NCBI GenBank assembly: GCA_965153355.1
Contig: OZ231128.1
Span: 12,214,001 to 12,278,000 of the forward strand
DNA from: Flaccisagitta enflata
Lineage: Eukaryota; Chaetognatha; Sagittoidea; Aphragmophora
DNA: 64,000 nucleotides
Reading direction: 5' to 3'
This document shows, piece after piece, positions 59,216 through 64,000 of the stretch. The notes under the pieces were generated by a model, which saw only the letters and a program-made list of their open reading frames with translations, was not told the origin of the DNA and did not search any database. A program made the position numbers and the translations under genes. The stretch's first letter is position 1, and each line of letters starts with the position of its first letter.

Positions 59216-59346
59216 CGTTCCTCTTCTTATTCTTCTTCTTAATATTCTTCTTTCCCATCTTCAAGTACCCTCCAAGTTTATCCCCCCACCATCACCATCA
59301 CCATCACCATCACCTCCCTCTCCCTCTCCTCTTTTATATCACTCAG

Positions 59347-59764
59347 ATATTTGGCTATCAAAGAGTCGATTCGCTACCCTCAATTGGTGACGTCAAAGCG
59401 CGCGGGATTCGCTGTGGCGGGTATTTGGATCCTCGCCGGTCTCATAGCCGCATTTCCAGTCTTGTTATCTGATCTCACTCTCAACGACTTTGTCAAGGAA
59501 GGAGCCGAGTTGCGAGGAGGAAGAGGAGGAAGAGGAGGAGAAGTATTATTAAGAGATGACAAAGGAGAATATCCATTTATTGACAAGTTATCGAATATAT
59601 CATTTTACGATAATTCCACCGAGCGTCAGATTACCGCGGATAGAGCAACTGTTGTTCATGAAGATTCCGTTTGTCAAACCATCTTCAACGTTCCTTATTC
59701 TCTCACTTCGTCCGCTTTCAGTTTCTATATCCCTGTCATCGTTATGAGCAGCGTTTATGTCAAG
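59347..59764 (+). CDS. Aminergic GPCR exon 4: TM4, long ECL2, TM5
   Basis: 1 nt plus 139 codons, after ATATCACTCAG and before GTATGT (phase 0). It starts (R)YLAIKESIRYPQLVTSKRAG, completing ERY, then TM4 GIWILAGLIAAFPVLL with Trp4.50. ECL2 is unusually long (about 75 residues), with GGRGGRGGE and sequons N-I-S and N-S-T, then Cys in DSVCQTIF. TM5 is YSLTSSAFSFYIPVIVMSSV with Pro5.50. Counting back from Pro5.50 gives Ser at 5.42, 5.43 and 5.46, the set that binds catechol or phenol hydroxyls in dopamine, adrenergic and octopamine receptors. This argues against a typical 5-HT or muscarinic receptor. Confidence 0.95.
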
Positions 59765-59836
59765 GTATGTAATATGTGCACGATGTCTAGGGCCATATGA
59801 TGACTTTCTTTGACAGTTAGAATTCAGTATTTATCC

Positions 59837-59900
59837 ATACATACATACATACATACATACATACAAACATACATACATACATACATACATACATACATAC

Positions 59901-59931
<31 letters not shown>

Positions 59932-60050
59932 CATACATACATACATACATAGACACATATACACATAGATGCATACAAGCATTCATACATACATACATAC
60001 ATACATACATACATACATACATACATACATACATACATACATACGTCCAC
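59837..60050. repeat. (CATA)n microsatellite
   Basis: About 210 bp with a short break at 59952-59982. Confidence 0.97.
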
Positions 60051-60117
60051 AAACAAATGCATACATAGTGAGGGATATTGTTCCACTTGTCATACAGTTT
60101 ATCCACTCTTATTCATT

Positions 60118-60192
60118 CATTTGCACGCATTTGCACGCATTTGCACGCACTTGCACGCATTTGCACGCATTTGCACGCATTTGCACGCATTT
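60118..60192. repeat. (TTTGCACGCA)n decanucleotide repeat
   Basis: About seven units. Confidence 0.9.
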
Positions 60193-60261
60193 GCTCTGTT
60201 AAAGCTTCGTCTTTGTAATTGTAATTGTCAGATATATTTTGTGTAGCGGTTGTAATGTTTA

Positions 60262-60400
60262 CTCAGTGTTGTTGACTCAGTGTTGTTGACTAAGTGTTGT
60301 TGACTCAGTGTTGTTGACTCAGTGTTGTTGACTCAGTGTTGTTGACTCAGTGTTGTTGACTAAGTGTTGTTGACTCAAAGTTGTTAACTCAGTGTTGTTG
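60262..60400. repeat. (GTTGTTGACTCAGT)n repeat leading to the exon 5 acceptor
   Basis: About ten units of 14-15 bp, ending at CCTCGTCAG. Confidence 0.92.
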
Positions 60401-60409
60401 CCTCGTCAG

Positions 60410-60537
60410 GTTTACGAGATTGCCCAAGAACAAGCGAAAGCCATTCTTCTAATGGATAGACACATTCAAAGTCTTCAACCTCCTGCTTCGCCATCTTCAG
60501 TACATTCAAATACCAACAGTTTATACAGTTGCAAAAG
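60410..60537 (+). CDS. Aminergic GPCR exon 5: cytoplasmic end of TM5 and start of ICL3
   Basis: 42 codons plus 2 nt, after CCTCGTCAG and before GTGGTT. It reads VYEIAQEQAKAILLMDRHIQ, then SLQPPASPSSVHSNTNSLYS and CK. VYxIAxxQ matches the start of ICL3 in D1-like and other amine receptors (RIYRIAQKQ in D1), the G-protein contact region. The last 45 bases and the donor are repeated twice more downstream. Confidence 0.9.
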
Positions 60538-60745
60538 GTGGTTATATGTAATGTGAGATGTGGGAAAGTGTGATATCTGCTTAGCAATCTTCAGTACATT
60601 CAAATACCAACAGTTTATACAGTTGCAAAAGGTGGTTATATGTAATGTGAGATGTGGGAAAGTGTGATATCTGCTTAGCAATCTTCAGTACATTCAAATA
60701 CCAACAGTTTATACAGTTGCAAAAGGTGGTTGAGATGGGATGTGG
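60493..60745 (+). repeat. 94-bp tandem triplication of the exon 5 end plus donor
   Basis: ATCTTCAGTACATTC...ACAGTTGCAAAAGGTGGTT starts at 60493 (the exon), 60587 and 60681. Each copy keeps the AAAAG|GTGGTT donor, and the extra copies are preceded by an ATCTTCAG acceptor-like site. Confidence 0.95.
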
Positions 60746-60749
60746 GAAG

Positions 60750-60976
60750 TTTTTAGTTGCGGACACGCAATTCTATAAGAGGCTTTGTCCGTCCGTCGGT
60801 CCCTTGGTCCGTCGGTCCGTCGGTCTGTGGGTCCGTCGGTCCATCCATGGACATGAGTCAAAAAGAGGGAAAACAAGCATTTTAGATGGTTTTTGTGTTT
60901 GGATGTGGGGTGTGGGTGGGGGCTGGACACCCCTGCCCATCCGTCTGCAACGATATTGTGACCCCGCGTCACTTGT
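60750..60976 (+). mobile_element. Family A element
   Basis: TTTTTAGTTGCGGACACGCAATTCTATAAGAGGCTTTGTCC ... CCCCTGCCCATCCGTCTGCAACGATATTGTGACCCCGCGTCACTTGTT. It is followed by the 3' half of a pogo/Tc1-like MITE (60977-61060, ending GCGCTCTAGTGAAGCTCAACTG). Confidence 0.78.
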
Positions 60977-61060
60977 TTCTATATTGGCGATAACGCAGCT
61001 TCACTTTAAGTCATAATTTTGCTCAGTCCAAGTACATGCGCTCTAGTGAAGCTCAACTGT

Positions 61061-61252
61061 ATTAAAGATGATTGTGTATGATTGTGTGTTAGTAATCTAA
61101 AGATGGTTGTTTGATTTGTGATTGTATTTAGAATGATTGGATGATTGTGTGATTGTATCAAATATTGCTCTCGTTACACATGAAACAGTCAAAAAGTCAC
61201 AATTACTTTTATCCATCAGAAGTCAAAGACATGTTTCTGCTTATTTTTTCAG
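61061..61252. other. Receptor intron, GATTGTGT repeats
   Basis: Loose ATGATTGTGTGATTGTAT repeats. Nothing else recognised. Confidence 0.5.
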
Positions 61253-61306
61253 CGGCGTGAAGACTCAAATCTTGGTCAACAGTGACATCACGTTGGAGAG
61301 AAAAAG
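61253..61306 (+). CDS. Aminergic GPCR exon 6: ICL3 segment
   Basis: 1 nt plus 17 codons plus 2 nt, after ATTTTTTCAG and before GTAAAG. It reads (S)GVKTQILVNSDITLERK(R), a small hydrophilic exon. The phases match on both sides, which is the main support. Confidence 0.82.
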
Positions 61307-61309
61307 GTA

Positions 61310-61556
61310 AAGTACTATCTTCACAAAACAAATCTTTCCACCTTAATACTAGCATCAACTTTGAAAATGTGCTGGTTATTAAGAAACAAAGCTACTGACT
61401 CCAGATCGGTCCCATTTTATTAAGCTAAAACATCTTTTTCAAATGGGACCAATCTGGTTTTCATAGCTTTATTTGTTTAAGAGCAGCACTCTTCCAAAGT
61501 TGATGGTAGTTATGAGGTGGAAAGATTTTTTTTGTGAAGATAGTATTAGTTACACA
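61310..61556. mobile_element. Foldback element abutting the exon 6 donor
   Basis: AGTACTATCTTCACAAAACAAATCTTTCCACCTTAATAC is inverted as AGGTGGAAAGATTTTTTTTGTGAAGATAGTATT. The inner AGATCGGTCCCATTT and AAATGGGACCAATCT also pair. It starts within 5 bp of the donor. Confidence 0.88.
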
Positions 61557-61624
61557 AATATTTAATTGATTCAATTAATTCATCACTAAGGAAAACATAA
61601 CAACCTCTCACCTATACTTATAAA

Positions 61625-61824
61625 AAAGGCGGATACATGTCGCATGCGGGTGGGTAGGGGCCATATTTGAGGGCGCTAGAGCATTTTTGCAGGATTAGTG
61701 AGGCCAGAGACAGCAAAAACAAAAAAGAAAAAGTATAAAAGAAAAACGGATGGATGGATAGACGGACGGATGGACGGACAGACGGACAAAGCGAGGGGTA
61801 GAGTCGCCTTTCACGCAACTAAGA
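61625..61824 (-). mobile_element. Family A element
   Basis: AAGGCGGATACATGTCGCATGCGGGTGGGTAGGGGCC ... AGCGAGGGGTAGAGTCGCCTTTCACGCAACTAAG. Confidence 0.75.
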
Positions 61825-61933
61825 AGGAGAGAGTGCAAGTATGAGTTAAGGCGCAGAAGCTTTTTAACTATGGTAAGATGATGTAGATGAGTCCACGAAT
61901 GTCTATTCATAAGAAGGTGTGTTCGCCCAAAGG

Positions 61934-62135
61934 TTTTTTAGTCCCGTGCACGCTCACGCGACTCAATAACCCGCTATGTCCATTGGTCGGTCCATCCGTC
62001 CATCCGTGTTAACCCTTTCGATGTTAAGGGTGGTTTTTGCATTACTGCTCCTGCCAAAATGCTTGGGTTATCCTTTTTTATCACTGCCCCTGCCCACCCG
62101 CACGCGACTTCGGTAGCCGTGTATCCAGCCTTGTT
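61934..62135 (+). mobile_element. Family A element
   Basis: TTTTTTAGTCCCGTGCACGCTCACGCGACTCAATAACCCGC ... CCCCTGCCCACCCGCACGCGACTTCGGTAGCCGTGTATCCAGCCTTGTT. Confidence 0.82.
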
Positions 62136-62234
62136 AAAACAAGATCCGTGACATAAATTTTTTTCTAACGCGATGTTTACGGTTTCTATTCCTTTTTCAA
62201 TGAGGACGCATCTGTTAGGCATCTCTTGCCCTTG

Positions 62235-62463
62235 TTTTTAGATGCGTCCACGCATCTCTATAAGAGGCTTTGTCCGTCCGTCCGTCCGTCGGTCGGTTGG
62301 TCGGTCGGTCCGTGGTGATCGAGTTGAGAATGATGAAAATGCATAGAATCTTGGAAATATCTCAAATTATTGCATCATTCCACAAGGTTGATGCAATATT
62401 GCATCATTCTTAACAAGCTAAGCCGCAAGTGGACGCATCGTTGTACCCCTGGGGTACTTGTTT
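62235..62463 (+). mobile_element. Family A element, GATGCGTCC subfamily
   Basis: TTTTTAGATGCGTCCACGCATCTCTATAAGAGGCTTTGTCC ... GCAAGTGGACGCATCGTTGTACCCCTGGGGTACTTGTT. The hairpin stem sequence differs from the main family but is still self-complementary. It ends 27 bp before the exon 7 acceptor. Confidence 0.7.
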
Positions 62464-62490
62464 GACATGATTTCCTGATTTGCTTTCTAG

Positions 62491-62614
62491 ATCGAGTCAA
62501 GAGTTGACAATGAGTTTGGATCGGCGTTCTTACTCAATGGGCTCTGGTCAAACCAAGCCCAAATTGTGGTTGGATCAGCACGGAAGATCAAATAGCGATA
62601 GCGTGGATGAACAA
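62491..62614 (+). CDS. Aminergic GPCR exon 7: ICL3 segment
   Basis: 1 nt plus 41 codons, after TTGCTTTCTAG and before GTGAGG (phase 0). It reads (R)SSQELTMSLDRRSYSMGSGQ, then TKPKLWLDQHGRSNSDSVDE and Q. It is hydrophilic and Ser-rich, with basic-Ser sites (RRSYS, RSNS) typical of phosphorylated third loops. Confidence 0.85.
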
Positions 62615-62635
62615 GTGAGGGATGATAAAAAATAA

Positions 62636-62636
62636 G

Positions 62637-62733
<97 letters not shown>

Positions 62734-62980
62734 CTTGTTTTTGTTCTTGTTGTTGTTGTCGCTATTTCGGTTTTATTGAAGGAGTTGGTGGTGTTGTTAT
62801 TGTTGCTGTTGTTGCCGTTTTGGTTCGGGTTTTGTTTAAGGAGTAGTGCTGATGTTGTCGCTGTTGTTATTATTGCTTTTGTTGTTGTTCTTAATACTGT
62901 TGCAGTTGTAGCAGTTGTTGTTGTTGCTGTTGCTGTTGTTGCGGTTGCTGTTGTTGTTGTTGTTGTTGTTGTTGAGACTG
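62636..62980. repeat. (TTG)n microsatellite, degenerate downstream
   Basis: Pure to 62733, then interrupted TTG/GCTGTT triplets to 62980. Confidence 0.95.
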
Positions 62981-63083
62981 CTTTGTTGTACAGCGTTTCC
63001 CTGGAACCGATCAAAAGTGTGCGTTATAGTGAAGCAGCTTCATTGTCAATGTAGAAGTAACTGATGAATCTTTGTCATTTCAG

Positions 63084-63182
63084 GACTCACTGCCCCTGCC
63101 CTCCAATAAACAACGAAATGGGCCGCATGTCCAGCCCTCATTTTCAAATTCTCGCTTGAATCCTGCAGACGAAAACGAATGA
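63084..63182 (+). CDS. Alternative GPCR exon start that ends in a stop
   Basis: Acceptor TGTCATTTCAG|GACTCACTGCCCC has a stronger pyrimidine context than the one at 63168. In the phase set by exon 7 it reads DSLPLPSNKQRNGPHVQPSF and SNSRLNPADENE, then TGA at 63180-63182. Its use would truncate the receptor in ICL3 before TM6. It may be an alternative isoform or a cryptic site. Confidence 0.4.
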   Translation, partial: DSLPLPSNKQRNGPHVQPSFSNSRLNPADENE

Positions 63183-63306
63183 CGGCGAAAAACGCAGCGC
63201 AGACTGCAGCGCAAGTTTTGAGACGGAAGAAAAACGCAGCGCAAGCTGTGAGACAGAAGTAACCCTCACATCACGGAATGGCAAACGTAAAAAGGGCAAG
63301 GATGCG
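63169..63306 (+). CDS. Aminergic GPCR exon 8: basic end of ICL3 (continues beyond window)
   Basis: 46 codons, phase 0 to 0, after AATCCTGCAG and before GTATGT. It reads TKTNDGEKRSADCSASFETE, then EKRSASCETEVTLTSRNGKR and KKGKDA. An internal repeat (EKRSA-CSASFETE / EKRSASCETE) is present. A Lys/Arg-rich end is usual just before TM6. TM6, TM7 and the C-tail would lie right of the window. Confidence 0.8.
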
Positions 63307-63329
63307 GTATGTTCCTCATTATTTTCTAT

Positions 63330-63541
63330 TTTTTAGTCGCGTGCTACGCGACTCTACACCCCGCTTTGTCGGTCCGTCTGTCCGTCCGTTGGTCCGTCCA
63401 TCTGTCTGTCCGTCACACTTTTCTTTGTATGGTTTTTTGCGGTCTATGGCCTCACTGCTCCTCCCCAAGTGATCAAGTGACCTCAAATACGGCCCCTGCC
63501 CACCCGCACACGACTGGGGTAGCCGTGTATCCGGCCTTGTT
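63330..63541 (+). mobile_element. Family A element
   Basis: TTTTTAGTCGCGTGCTACGCGACTCTACACCCCGC ... GCCCCTGCCCACCCGCACACGACTGGGGTAGCCGTGTATCCGGCCTTGTT. Nearly the same as 37941-38127. Confidence 0.88.
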
Positions 63542-63794
63542 TTTTTTTTTCAACCCTAAGGGTTGATCTCGAACTTTTTTATGTACGCTTAAAACGGATG
63601 GCAAGAAACCAACAATTTTCATCCATTATACGCGGATTTTCGTTATTGCTAATATAGAAATTTATAGAAAATGATTTGAGAAGACCAAGATTTTATTCCC
63701 GTTAAAGGTGGGCGGGATTTAGTCGGGATTACGTCTGATAAACTGTTCTGATAAAATTGAGAAATGAACTTCAGAGATGGCTTAGTTGACGGAC

Positions 63795-63985
<191 letters not shown>

Positions 63986-64000
63986 ACAGAGACAAAGACG

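Overview
This is a gene-poor, repeat-saturated stretch of an animal nuclear genome. Spliced genes with GT-AG introns, a MyTH4-RhoGAP signalling gene, an aminergic G-protein-coupled receptor (GPCR) and TTAGGG-type telomere-like tracts all point to an invertebrate metazoan. The species cannot be named from the sequence. No bacterial operon, CRISPR array, rRNA or tRNA was seen. Most long open frames are low-complexity shadows of microsatellites.

Two genes are supported, both on the + strand. (1) The 3' part of an ARHGAP39 (vilse/CrGAP)-type gene, eight exons from 31818 to 46526: end of the MyTH4 domain, linker, then a complete RhoGAP domain with its arginine finger, ending at TAG 46524-46526. 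Every intron phase agrees from exon to exon. (2) The 5' part of a class A aminergic GPCR, eight exons from about 51682 to 63306: glycosylated N-terminus, TM1 to TM5 and a long third intracellular loop. TM6 and TM7 lie beyond the window. Asp3.32 and serines at 5.42, 5.43 and 5.46 favour a catecholamine or phenolamine ligand (dopamine, octopamine or similar).

The most striking observation is that several tandem arrays in the introns span splice junctions of these genes. The receptor's TM1 exon start, with its polypyrimidine tract and 3' splice site, is repeated about 22 times (52567-54760). The regular part has a 99-bp period (33 codons) and stays open in the receptor frame. The end of the MyTH4 exon with its 5' splice site is repeated about 17 more times (31960-34315), each unit resembling a 66-nt phase 0-0 mini-exon. 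The end of a receptor loop exon with its donor is present three times (60493-60730), and one RhoGAP exon has a 17-bp duplicated acceptor. I recognise no described system that matches this set.

Layout: 1-8.7 kb, microsatellites, minisatellites and short elements. 8.7-22.1 kb, a large inverted repeat with AT-rich arms enclosing a second palindrome. 22-31.8 kb, microsatellites, short elements and a foldback. 31.8-46.5 kb, the ARHGAP39-type gene, whose introns hold satellites and foldbacks. 46.5-51.6 kb, intergenic repeats. 51.7-63.3 kb, the receptor gene. 63.3-64 kb, a short element and a GA tract. One short hairpin-ended element (family A here) occurs about 30 times. A second (family B) occurs six times. 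Several other inverted-repeat elements can be delimited by comparing filled and empty sites inside the window.
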